Below are positions 9,192 through 17,179 of a DNA stretch of 64,000 bases, in pieces. Position 1 is the stretch's first letter. Every line of letters starts with the position of its first letter. Below the pieces are notes generated by a model. It did no database searches, had not been told where the DNA came from, and worked only from the letters and a program-made list of their open reading frames with translations. The stretch comes from Leptothermofonsia sp049200465 (GTDB taxonomy: Bacteria; Cyanobacteriota; Cyanobacteriia; Leptolyngbyales; Leptolyngbyaceae): the NCBI RefSeq assembly GCF_049200465.1, contig NZ_CP120836.1, positions 5,270,001-5,334,000 on the forward strand, given 5' to 3'. Position numbers and translations under genes: made by a program.

Positions 9192-9818
9192 TTATTCAGT
9201 TAAACTCATTTGCCCGCGATAGCCAGTAATAATACGGCTACCATCCTTGAGGATATGGATTTCCATTTGATCGCTTGCCCAGTTCAGGCGATCGCGGAGC
9301 TCTGGGTTAAACACATGCACTCGTTGATTGCGGGAAGAAACCAGAAAGTCTGGAGTATGAACGGCAAGGGATTCAATGTAGGGACCATCCACTAAAATAT
9401 CCAACTCATTCAGTAATGCTTGAGCACCCGCAGGCGCATATGCCCCTTGCAGTTCTTCTAGCGTAAATCCAGTGAAGGACATCACGTTCAGTCCATATGC
9501 CTTAGCCTGATGGGCTAGTTGGGCTAACGCAGAAGCCTGCCAGAAGGGTTCTCCCCCAGAAAAGGTCACGCCTTCATTCCGTGGATTGCTCAAGATCTTT
9601 TTCACTAAACCCTCAACAGCAACCAATTGATTTATTTCAAAAGACCAGGAAGCAGGATTGAAACATCCTGGGCATTCTCGCAAGCAACCCTGTACCCAAA
9701 TCACAGCACGACACCCCGGACCGTTGACCTCGGATTCGTCTACATACCCCATGATGTTGAGATAACCTGGTGGAATTTCCATCAGCGTTAGATAAGAGTT
9801 GGCTTTGCGGTTTGGCAT
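9192..9818 (-). CDS. NrdG-like radical-SAM activating protein (single 4Fe-4S domain)
   Basis: The 208-residue protein belongs to the group of short radical-SAM activases related to NrdG and PflA. Cys45, Cys49 and Cys52 (GCLRECPGC) form the CxxxCxxC motif binding the 4Fe-4S cluster. FSGGEPFWQ near residue 90 is the SAM-binding GGE motif. Family members generate a glycyl radical on a partner, classically anaerobic ribonucleotide reductase. No nrdD or other glycyl-radical enzyme is adjacent, so the partner is not known from context. The start is ATG 9818, with GGAGCAACAATC upstream as a ribosome site. Confidence 0.85.
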   Translation of the reverse strand: MPNRKANSYLTLMEIPPGYLNIMGYVDESEVNGPGCRAVIWVQGCLRECPGCFNPASWSFEINQLVAVEGLVKKILSNPRNEGVTFSGGEPFWQASALAQLAHQAKAYGLNVMSFTGFTLEELQGAYAPAGAQALLNELDILVDGPYIESLAVHTPDFLVSSRNQRVHVFNPELRDRLNWASDQMEIHILKDGSRIITGYRGQMSLTE

Positions 9819-9941
9819 GATTGTTGCTCCTTACATGATTAATTTTCGCGATTCATGATTCATGGTGAGTCACTGCCAGAGGTAACAGTTTGAAAGGCTG
9901 ATCGCGCTTTGCATGCGATCGCTCAATCGTTGTTGCCTTGA

Positions 9942-10184
9942 TTAACGTTGTCTTCTCCAACCTGCCCAAACGGGTATTCCAGCGTCATCGCGCCAGGTCA
10001 ATACTTGATCTCCTTTCTTCACTTCAGCAGCAATCAGAATTGGTTGTCCGTCAAATGTGATCCGTGAGCCTCTGACTTCGATGGCGTCATTCGATTGCGA
10101 ACGAAATACCTTACTCCCCAAACAATCGCTGTATCGCACTTTCAGGAGTCGTTTAGCGATCGAATCGTGCCAGTATTGAAGCAA
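9942..10184 (-). CDS. Small hypothetical protein downstream of the broken sqr gene
   Basis: The 80-residue basic protein has a predicted beta-rich C-terminal half (ITFDGQPILIAAEVKKGDQV, then WAGWRRQR at the end). The only plausible start is TTG 10184, 26 bases after the ancestral stop of the upstream sqr pseudogene. It was probably the last gene of an arsR-sqr-X operon. I recognise no family. If the operon has lost expression, this gene may also be decaying. Confidence 0.5.
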   Translation of the reverse strand: MLQYWHDSIAKRLLKVRYSDCLGSKVFRSQSNDAIEVRGSRITFDGQPILIAAEVKKGDQVLTWRDDAGIPVWAGWRRQR

Positions 10185-10209
10185 AACAGTGTGAGGAACT
10201 TGTGAGGCT

Positions 10210-11512
10210 TTAGGGAAGTGGCTGTTTCAGGTTGTAATCTGGTTCAGCTGCGATCGGTTCAACCAGGGATAGTCCAACACCTCGCAATGCCAGCCGGTCA
10301 AACCAGGGAACGGCTGCACCGAGGCGCATTTTCATCAGGAAATATTTTTCAAAGGCAGTTTTCATCCAACCGACTCAGGTTCCTTGCATGGCAATTGATT
10401 GGTGGCGTTTGCCGGTTGTTGGATTGGGTAGTACCGGATTGGCTAAGAAGAGAATTCCGGTGTCTCCGAAATCGGCAAAGCAAATCGCTTCCAGGGTTGG
10501 GGTGACGGGCTGTGCAGAAAGCACACCTAAAGCGATCGCAATGTTGTGTGCCACTGCCATTCCCATAGCTTCAGTCATTTGTCCGGTTTTAGGAACGCCG
10601 ACGGGCAGTGGTGTTTGTTCGGGGATGAGGAGTTGCACAATCACGCCGACCGAGTAAATAGTTGGGTAGTTGGGATGTTGGTAAGTGGGCAAGATTGGCA
10701 TCAATCCATGTTGATCTGTTAATTCTGTTACTTCCCGGAGGCAGCGGGGGCCACGAAAGGACGGCAGCAAGATTGAGTAAGCAAAGGGTAGGGTGTGCCC
10801 ATCCAATAGGTGCATTTGATGGAGTTCAATAGCGGCGATCGCCCCGTTCTCAATCCCTCAATTTTGCGTTTTGCCATGAGTGCTGTGACAAGTTGGGCGG
10901 AATTTGCCATACCGCCAATGCCCAGATGTCCGGCGTAGGGTTCTGGGGTCACAAAGGTAATGGGGATGCGATCGCGGAGTCCCACTTCCGCAGGTGGTAA
11001 TCTGCCAACAGTGCAAACTCATAAGCAGGAACGAAACAACTGGCTCCAGGTACAGCACCCACAACCAGTGAGCCCGGTTGCTTCAAGAATTGATGCCATG
11101 CCTCTTGAGCGATCAGCGTATGATGAAGGTTGCAGACCGATTGTGTATAGCCCCGGCTTAGTCCTAATCCTGGCACGGCATCCAAAGCGAGTTCTGCCAC
11201 AGTTGCCACAACCAGGTAATCGTAGGCAATGCTCCTTTCTCCAACCCAAACCGTTTGCCTGTTAGGGTCGAGTTTGTCCACTTTACCGTGAATTCATCCA
11301 ATCTTGCGTGATGTCAGTTGTGGCTCCAGGGGAATCTGAATCGACTCCAGAGCTGTTAACCCCAGAGCCACCCAGGGTAATGACGGGATAAAGGTAAAGG
11401 TGGATGCGTCGGAGATGACTGTCACCTGATGTGGTTGGGGAAGGAGGTGACGGAGTTCATAAGCAGTAGGTAAACCGCCTAACCCAGCCCCGATCACGAC
11501 GATGTCAGCCAT
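10210..11512 (-). pseudogene. sqr: Sulfide:quinone oxidoreductase-like flavoprotein, disrupted
   Basis: Read through its lesions, this encodes about 434 residues of an SQR/NDH-2-type FAD flavoprotein, which in intact form passes electrons from sulfide to quinone. The N-terminus has the Rossmann motif VVIGAGLGGLPTAYEL. The middle has ADYHLRK...GLRDRIPITFVTPEP, then ENGAIAAIELHQMHLLDG and LPFAYSILLPSFRGP. The end is FEKYFLMKMRLGAAVPWFDR and closes KQPLP-stop. Lesions are a TGA near 11294 between KIG and IHGKV, a 1-base shift near 10975, another near 10845, and a TGA near 10372 between QGT and VGWMK. Both TGA codons plausibly replace Trp TGG. SQR rather than generic NDH-2 is inferred from overall sequence and the arsR partner. 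Confidence 0.8.
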
Positions 11513-11535
11513 AACGAAGCCTCATAAAGAATGGA

Positions 11536-11880
11536 TTATGACTGGCGCAAGCCTTCTAATTGCTGAAGTTGTTGAGCCTGTTCTTGTAAACGGGCTTCCA
11601 GTCTGTCGCACACCAGTTCGCACAATTCAAAGATTAATGGGTCGGCAATGTCGTAGTACACACTGACTCCTCTGGGTTGGCGCATGACAATACCCGCCTG
11701 AGCCAGAATTTTCAGATGTTTCGAGACATTGGCCTGCCCTAAGCCCGTGATCTCCATAATTTCAGAGACATTTTTGGAACCCGATTTAAGGGCACACAAC
11801 GCCTGGAGACGACTGAGCTCTGACAGTACCTTGAAATGCTCCGCGACCTGGGCAAGCGCAGCGGTAAAAAGTTGAGACAT
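11536..11880 (-). CDS. ArsR/SmtB-family repressor, possibly a SqrR-type persulfide sensor
   Basis: The 114-residue winged-helix regulator has the recognition helix GLGQANVSKHLKILAQAG at residues about 46-63. Cys29 sits in RLQALCALKSG, the position of the N-terminal redox Cys of SqrR/BigR repressors. Cys87 and Cys91 lie in the C-terminal helix, where SqrR has its second Cys. No ArsR CVC or SmtB His/Asp metal site is obvious. The open frame begins at TTG 11913, but ATG 11880 has a good CGGAG site five bases upstream and is used. It lies 23 bases ahead of the sqr pseudogene on the same strand. Sulfide or persulfide sensing is inference from Cys placement and the neighbour. Confidence 0.85.
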   Translation of the reverse strand: MSQLFTAALAQVAEHFKVLSELSRLQALCALKSGSKNVSEIMEITGLGQANVSKHLKILAQAGIVMRQPRGVSVYYDIADPLIFELCELVCDRLEARLQEQAQQLQQLEGLRQS

Positions 11881-11927
11881 GAGACTCCGTTGCTTGAAAA
11901 TAAACCAATTCAATTTTAGTTTGTATA

Positions 11928-11953
11928 ATTATATTACTAAATAGTATTATAAT
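11928..11953. promoter_or_regulatory. Palindromic operator candidate for the ArsR repressor
   Basis: The arms ATTATATTACTA and TAGTATTATAAT are separated by AA and match at 11 of 12 positions. The 12-2-12 layout, 48 bases before the arsR ATG and in the AT-rich divergent intergenic region, is what an ArsR-family dimer site should look like. It could control the arsR-sqr operon and perhaps the divergent petC gene. Confidence 0.6.
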
Positions 11954-12016
11954 AAATAAATTATGAAGAAGGCTCGTGTTGTTTCGACAACTCTTTGATC
12001 CCGACACAAGTACCTA

Positions 12017-12131
12017 TATAGCTCTACGCAGGTGCGTTAGGACATTGGAATTAGAAAGGGACTGGGGGCGAAGCCCCCAGCCAGGAGTGGAACCCCTGCA
12101 CCCCGTTCTAACCACAATGACTACCGCTATA
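12017..12131. repeat. R1 MITE-like repeat, full copy
   Basis: TATAGC and GCTATA ends, GTTAGGAC inner blocks and GGGGGCGAAGCCCCC hairpin. It sits between the ArsR operator and the petC start and so may have separated petC from shared control. At 12168-12197 a 15-bp unit TCCTTGAACAATTTG is tandemly duplicated just ahead of the petC ribosome site. Confidence 0.8.
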
Positions 12132-12213
12132 AGCATCGTCGCACCGAAAACTTTAAACCTGTCCCCATCCTTGAACAATTTGTCCTTGAACAATTTGAAG
12201 GAGGATAACAGCA

Positions 12214-12747
12214 ATGGATACCAATTTCCCTATAGACAATTCTGTGCTGAATCGACGGCAATTTCTCAATTTTCTAGCGGGTACCGCTTTTGCTGCCACA
12301 GCTGGATTAACCCTTTATCCCATGATCAAGTTTTTCATCCCAAGCGATGAAACAGGTAATAGTGGCGCAATCCTTGCTAGGGATCGTCTAGGCAACCCCA
12401 TTCCTGCCTCTCAGCTGCTGGCAAACCCACCTGGAAGTCGTGCATTGATTGCTGGGTTAGCAGGTGAGCCCACCTACCTAACCGTTACGGAAGCCAATAC
12501 ATTAGATGAGATCGGCATTGTAGACAACTGCACACATCTGGGATGCACCTTTCCCTGGAACAATATCGACCAGCAGTTTCAATGCCCGTGTCATGGTTCT
12601 CGCTTTGCCGCTGACGGTTCTGTCGTGCGCGGACCAGCTGATCGCCCCCTTAAGCTGGTTCATGTTCGGGTTGAAGGAGAAGCCATCTGGATTTCTCCCT
12701 GGACTGAACTCGATCCTCGAACCGGGCAGCAACCCTGGTGGAGTTAA
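12214..12747 (+). CDS. petC: Rieske iron-sulfur protein, PetC paralogue
   Basis: The 177-residue Rieske subunit of cytochrome b6f-type complexes passes electrons from plastoquinol to cytochrome f or c6. The N-terminus has an NRRQFLNFL motif and a hydrophobic anchor (about 18-40), consistent with twin-arginine-type membrane insertion. The cluster-binding motifs CTHLGC (near 108) and CPCHGS (near 127) are both intact, giving two Cys and two His ligands. An AAGGAGG site lies nine bases before the ATG. No petA follows, unlike the main petCA operon, so this is probably a minor paralogue. Its position opposite arsR-sqr suggests a role in sulfide-driven or stress electron flow, which is inference. 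Confidence 0.92.
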   Translation: MDTNFPIDNSVLNRRQFLNFLAGTAFAATAGLTLYPMIKFFIPSDETGNSGAILARDRLGNPIPASQLLANPPGSRALIAGLAGEPTYLTVTEANTLDEIGIVDNCTHLGCTFPWNNIDQQFQCPCHGSRFAADGSVVRGPADRPLKLVHVRVEGEAIWISPWTELDPRTGQQPWWS

Positions 12748-12762
12748 GAGACATCCCAGCAA

Positions 12763-12882
12763 ATGGCTAAGAAGTCTAAAGGCAGCTGTTCTCAGTGGAT
12801 CATGATTTGGCTTTATCCACTGATTGCGATCGGTAGCTTATTTTACCCGCTCTTAGGGTATTTAATGCTGGTGATGATATAG
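12763..12882 (+). CDS. 39-residue membrane miniprotein downstream of petC
   Basis: A short frame starts at ATG 12763, 15 bases after the petC stop. It encodes a basic N-terminus (MAKKSKGS) and one hydrophobic helix (LYPLIAIGSLFYPLLGYLML). Its stop TAG lies inside the TATAGC end of the following R1 repeat. The protein could be a small cytochrome-complex-type subunit or a longer protein cut short by the repeat. No family is recognised, and no clear ribosome site is seen beyond possible translational coupling to petC. Confidence 0.4.
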   Translation: MAKKSKGSCSQWIMIWLYPLIAIGSLFYPLLGYLMLVMI

Positions 12883-12992
12883 CGGTAATCATTATGGTTA
12901 GGACGGGGTGCAGGGGTGGAACCCCTGGCTGAGGGCGAAGCCCTCACTCCCTTTCTAATTCCAATGTCCTAACGCACTTGCGTAGAGCTATG
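12878..12992. repeat. R1 MITE-like repeat, full copy
   Basis: TATAGC start, GCTAT end, GGTTAGGAC/GTCCTAAC inner blocks, and two GC hairpins. It overlaps the last five bases of the 39-residue ORF. Confidence 0.8.
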
Positions 12993-13085
12993 CTAATTTT
13001 TCATCATTTATTCCTACTTCAAGGCGTTCCTACTTCAAAGCGAGGTATTGGTGTAGCAATCTCTGTCCGAGAGGCGCATTTTTAG

Positions 13086-13289
13086 ATTAGATATCGTCAT
13101 GCCTCATCTTACGCGCGAGCACCCCTATCCGCGTTTATCGACCCACAAATGGTTCCGCTGGGGGGTGGCCTGTTCATGAGTGTATTTATCTCTCGCATGA
13201 TTGCCACAGGCGGGGTATTCGTCAGTATGTGTCTCATTACCAGCTTCATTGCCATTCCCTTAGGGATAGCGATTCGCCCTAGAGCCTGA
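13086..13289 (+). pseudogene. Open hydrophobic reading frame, probable gene remnant
   Basis: A 67-codon open stretch encodes FIDPQMVPLGGGLF, then a strongly hydrophobic VFVSMCLITSFIAIPLGIAI ending in RPRA. It has an internal ATG at the GLF-MS junction but no ribosome site. The composition looks like a membrane-protein tail rather than chance. I do not recognise the family. It follows petC and the R1 repeat and could be the remains of another gene of the same island. Confidence 0.25.
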
Positions 13290-13397
13290 TGTGCCTTCTG
13301 CCCAATGGGGAACCTTGCAAGAGAGTCTGAGCAAGTTGGGACAGCGCCACGCAAAAGCACGACGAACGGTTGCTCACCTCTTACTGGTGTCAGCCTT

Positions 13398-16300
13398 CTA
13401 CGATGCAGTGGCCGGTTCGGGGATGGCTCCCTGCATTCTTTGGAGCCAGTTGATCAGATTCTCCAACTGCTGGTCGGCACTCAGAATACCTAACCCCCGA
13501 ACGGTGACTTTGCCGGGAGTGTATACAAAACGAGAGTGAAGATGCTCTGGCAGGTTGGCTTTCAATAAGTTCCAGGCAGGTTCTTCCATGGGGGTTTCCA
13601 GGACGACATGCTGAGTTCCTTCCGGTCTGATGCGGGAGAAGCCCAGTTTTTTGGCAATCTGCTTCAGTTCCACAACTCGAATTAACTGAAGCGCGGCGAC
13701 GGGAATGGGGCCGTAGCGATCGCTCCAGTCAGCCGCAATCTGGGTTAATTCCTGCCGGGTGGTAGCCGAGGCAACTGCGCGATAAGCACTCATCTTCTGA
13801 TCCAGGTCAGGAATGTAATCGGCGGGAATGAAAGCCGTAAGGTTCAGGTCTACCTGGGCATCTTCGACCTGGGGAATTTCCTGGCCACGAATTTCCCGAA
13901 TGGCTTCTTCCAGCATCTCAACATACAGATCAAAGCCGATCGCATCCATCTGACCCGACTGCTCTGCTCCCAGCAGGTTGCCGACGCCGCGAATCTCCAT
14001 ATCCCGCATAGCAAGCTGGTAGCCAGAACCTAACTGGGTGAATTCCTGAATCGCCCGCAAACGTTGGCGCGCTGTATCAGTTAGTTGGCTTTGTCTAGGG
14101 TAGAACAACCAGGCATGGGCCTGGATTCCAGCCCGCCCAACCCGGCCTCGAAGTTGGTAAAGCTGGGATAGGCCGAAGCGGTGGGCGTCTTCGATCAAAA
14201 TAGTGTTTACCCGCGGGATATCCAGTCCCGACTCAATAATGGTGGTGCAAACAAGGATATCCGCTTCGCCTTCGCTGAAGGTAAGCATGGTGGATTCCAG
14301 TTCGCCTTCGGGCATCTGACCGTGGGCGATCGCCAATCTTGCACCCGGCACCATTTCGCGAATCCGCGCAGTGGTTTCTTCAATGCCCTCTACTCTGGGC
14401 ACGACGTAGAAAACCTGCCCACCCCGGTCCAGTTCCTGACGGATGGCACTGCGGACCATTTCGGGATCGTAGGGAGCCAGATGGGTTTTGATCGGACGAC
14501 GGGAGGGGGGAGGCGTCGTAATCAGGCTCATTTCGCGCACACCGGAGAGGGCCATGTATAGGGTGCGGGGAATGGGAGTGGCGCTGAGGGTAAGGACATC
14601 TACCTGGGTTTTGAGGGATTTGATTTTCTCTTTCTGGTTCACGCCAAACCGCTGCTCCTCATCTACCACCAGCAGCCCCAGGTCTTTGAATTGAACCCCC
14701 TTGCCCAACAGTTGATGGGTACCCACCACCACATCCAGTTCTCCGGTGGCAAGCCGCTGTAGAATGTTGCGCCGTTCTTCGGCGGTGCGGAAGCGGTTGA
14801 GTAAGCCAACCTGGATTGGGTAGGGAGCGAAGCGCTCTTTGAGGGTGTGGTAGTGCTGCTGGGTGAGGATGGTGGTGGGAGCCAGAAGTGCCACCTGCTT
14901 ACCAGCAGTCACGGCTTTGAAGATGGCCCGAATGGCAACTTCGGTTTTGCCAAAGCCGACATCTCCACAGATCAGGCGATCCATTGGGCGATTGCTCTGC
15001 ATATCCTGTTTAACGTCCTGGACGGCCTTGAGTTGGTCAGGAGTGGGCTGGTATGGGAAGGAATCTTCCATCTCCTGTTGCCAAGGCATGTCGAGAGGAT
15101 AGGTAAATCCTTCCTGGCTGGCCCGTTGCGCATAGAGTTGCAGCAAATCGACCGCCACTTTTTTGATCGCCTTGCGGACTTTGCTCTTTGTACGCTCCCA
15201 GGCTTTGCTGGACATTTTATTGAGTTCAGGAGCCGTATCTCCTGCCCCCCGAAAGCGAGACAGCGCATTGAGCTGATCGGCAGCGACGCGCAGCAATCCG
15301 TCAGCATATTGAATTACCAGGTATTCACGGGTTTCTTGATTGAGTGTGAGCCTTTCCAGCTTCAGGAAACGACCAATGCCGTGGTTGCGGTGAACGACGT
15401 AATCACCTGGTTGCAGCTTATTGGGATCAACCTGTTTGGACGCGGCACGGCGACGTTTGCGGACGTAGCTGGGAGTGGCGAGGGTATGCTGCCCAAAAAA
15501 CTCCCGGTCGGTAACAACAACCAGGCGAAAGGTGGGCAGGATAAAGCCTTCCAGTTCGGCCAGACCAGAGTATTTGATAGCAACGGGAATATGTTGAACC
15601 TGGAGTTTGTCGATCGCCAGATAGTCGTGCGGGTTGGGAATAAATTGAGCTGGACAATCATGCTCCTGTAAGAGCGCAACCGATCGCGAAGGCTGGGCCG
15701 AAACGAGCCAGATAGAGAAGTTGCGATCGCGTTCCTGGCGCAGGGTTTCCGCTAACCGGGCAAACTGGTGGGGAATCGCTGGAACGGGACGGCTGGATAG
15801 GTTAATGGGGGATGGACCTTTATCCTTCGCCGATCGCGCAACAGATTCTTCAGCCAGCTCGTAAAGATAGAGCCGCTGAAAGGCTTCTAACTCAGAGTCA
15901 GAGTCTTGCAGGCGGCGGTGAATGGGGGGCAAGCCGGAGGCAACTTCACCGTAATGCTCCACTACGTTCTCGTACCAGAGGTTGCCGTGGGCTTCACACT
16001 GGTCGGGTTCGTCAATGGCGATCAGGGTATTGGCGGGCAAATAGTCTAGTAAGGAAGCGGGTTTTTCAAATGCGACCCCCAAAAAGCGCCGGGAGCCTTC
16101 TGTCATTTGCCCCTGATCGAATTTCTCCTTCTCTTCATCGGTCAGATAGGCTTTGACCTGGGCAGCTTTTTCTGCGGTGAGGGAAGCTCTGATAATCGGG
16201 GCATAGCTGGTGGGGGTGAGAAGGATTTGCTCAATCCGGTCGAGCGATCGCTGAGTCGCTGGATCAAACTCCCGAATTTGATCCAGTTCATCCCCAAACA

Positions 16301-16943
16301 GCTCCAGTCGAATCGGTAACTCCGATGCCACTGGAAACAGATCGACAATGTCTCCCCGGCGGCTCCACTGCCCTTCTACTTCCACCAGCGGCACCCGCTC
16401 ATACCCCAGTCGTGCCAGTTCCTTGGACAGCGTTTCCAGGTTTAGCTCAGTTCCCCGTTTCAAAGTTAAACAGTAGGGCTTGAAGGCTTCAACGGGAGGC
16501 AGATGGGGTTGCAGGGCACGCTCAGTTGCCACCAGAGCGATGGGAACAGAAGATTTGTTTGTTGAAGGGGTTATCGTTGGCGTTGTATCAGGGCTGATAG
16601 TAGGTTGTCTGACCAGATCGGCTAGCACCTGCAATTGCCCCCAGGTCATCTCCGATTCAGGGTCGAACGGTTCGTAGGGAGATGCCTCGGAGGTGGGATA
16701 GAAGTGAACGGTCTGCCAGCCCATAGTTTCCAGTTGAGCGGTCCAGCGTCCAGCTTCTTCCAGGGTGGCCGTGATCACCAGCAAATTCTGGGACTGGGTC
16801 TGAGCCAGCGCAGAACTGACCAACCCCTTAGGCAGACGGGCTAAACCAGTCAATCTCAGGTACTGGTGCCGTTGCAGATTGGTCAACAATTCCGAGGTTA
16901 GCGGCGATCGCCCCAGAGCCCGGGTAATCGAAGAAAGCGCCAT
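13398..16943 (-). CDS. mfd: Transcription-repair coupling factor Mfd
   Basis: The 1181-residue ATP-driven translocase removes stalled RNA polymerase at lesions and recruits UvrA. The order is a UvrB-homology N-terminal region, the polymerase-interaction CarD-like domain (PGDYVVHRNHGIGRF near 509), and RecG-type motor domains. The motor has Walker A GDVGFGKTEVA near 657, DEEQRFG (motif II) and QLRGRVGRAG (motif VI). A C-terminal TRCF domain near 1010-1110 follows. The length is normal. The start MALSSITRALG at ATG 16943 fits cyanobacterial homologues. Several long ORFs on the opposite strand are shadows. It is convergent with nothing and appears monocistronic. Confidence 0.97.
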   Translation of the reverse strand: MALSSITRALGRSPLTSELLTNLQRHQYLRLTGLARLPKGLVSSALAQTQSQNLLVITATLEEAGRWTAQLETMGWQTVHFYPTSEASPYEPFDPESEMTWGQLQVLADLVRQPTISPDTTPTITPSTNKSSVPIALVATERALQPHLPPVEAFKPYCLTLKRGTELNLETLSKELARLGYERVPLVEVEGQWSRRGDIVDLFPVASELPIRLELFGDELDQIREFDPATQRSLDRIEQILLTPTSYAPIIRASLTAEKAAQVKAYLTDEEKEKFDQGQMTEGSRRFLGVAFEKPASLLDYLPANTLIAIDEPDQCEAHGNLWYENVVEHYGEVASGLPPIHRRLQDSDSELEAFQRLYLYELAEESVARSAKDKGPSPINLSSRPVPAIPHQFARLAETLRQERDRNFSIWLVSAQPSRSVALLQEHDCPAQFIPNPHDYLAIDKLQVQHIPVAIKYSGLAELEGFILPTFRLVVVTDREFFGQHTLATPSYVRKRRRAASKQVDPNKLQPGDYVVHRNHGIGRFLKLERLTLNQETREYLVIQYADGLLRVAADQLNALSRFRGAGDTAPELNKMSSKAWERTKSKVRKAIKKVAVDLLQLYAQRASQEGFTYPLDMPWQQEMEDSFPYQPTPDQLKAVQDVKQDMQSNRPMDRLICGDVGFGKTEVAIRAIFKAVTAGKQVALLAPTTILTQQHYHTLKERFAPYPIQVGLLNRFRTAEERRNILQRLATGELDVVVGTHQLLGKGVQFKDLGLLVVDEEQRFGVNQKEKIKSLKTQVDVLTLSATPIPRTLYMALSGVREMSLITTPPPSRRPIKTHLAPYDPEMVRSAIRQELDRGGQVFYVVPRVEGIEETTARIREMVPGARLAIAHGQMPEGELESTMLTFSEGEADILVCTTIIESGLDIPRVNTILIEDAHRFGLSQLYQLRGRVGRAGIQAHAWLFYPRQSQLTDTARQRLRAIQEFTQLGSGYQLAMRDMEIRGVGNLLGAEQSGQMDAIGFDLYVEMLEEAIREIRGQEIPQVEDAQVDLNLTAFIPADYIPDLDQKMSAYRAVASATTRQELTQIAADWSDRYGPIPVAALQLIRVVELKQIAKKLGFSRIRPEGTQHVVLETPMEEPAWNLLKANLPEHLHSRFVYTPGKVTVRGLGILSADQQLENLINWLQRMQGAIPEPATAS

Positions 16944-17179
16944 AGATGCCGAGATGGTGAAGACAGAGAGAAACTCATACGTTTACCTATCTTCACATAG
17001 GCTAACAAAAATGAGGGTTAGCAAATTTGTGGTTAATCCAGGCCACCGACCTGAAGGTAAGCGGTACGACAGGTTGACTGTTTTTTCGAGGGCGATGGGA
17101 GCAAGCAAGTCATTACTAATGCACTTCAAACCCTTCTGCCGGAGGAGCTTTTCTAATGGGAATAGAAACCGTCATAGGC

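Noticed and set aside
14847..15671. 274-codon ORF on the plus strand
   Set aside because: Antisense to mfd helicase motifs; its residues mirror the opposite strand and no domain is visible.
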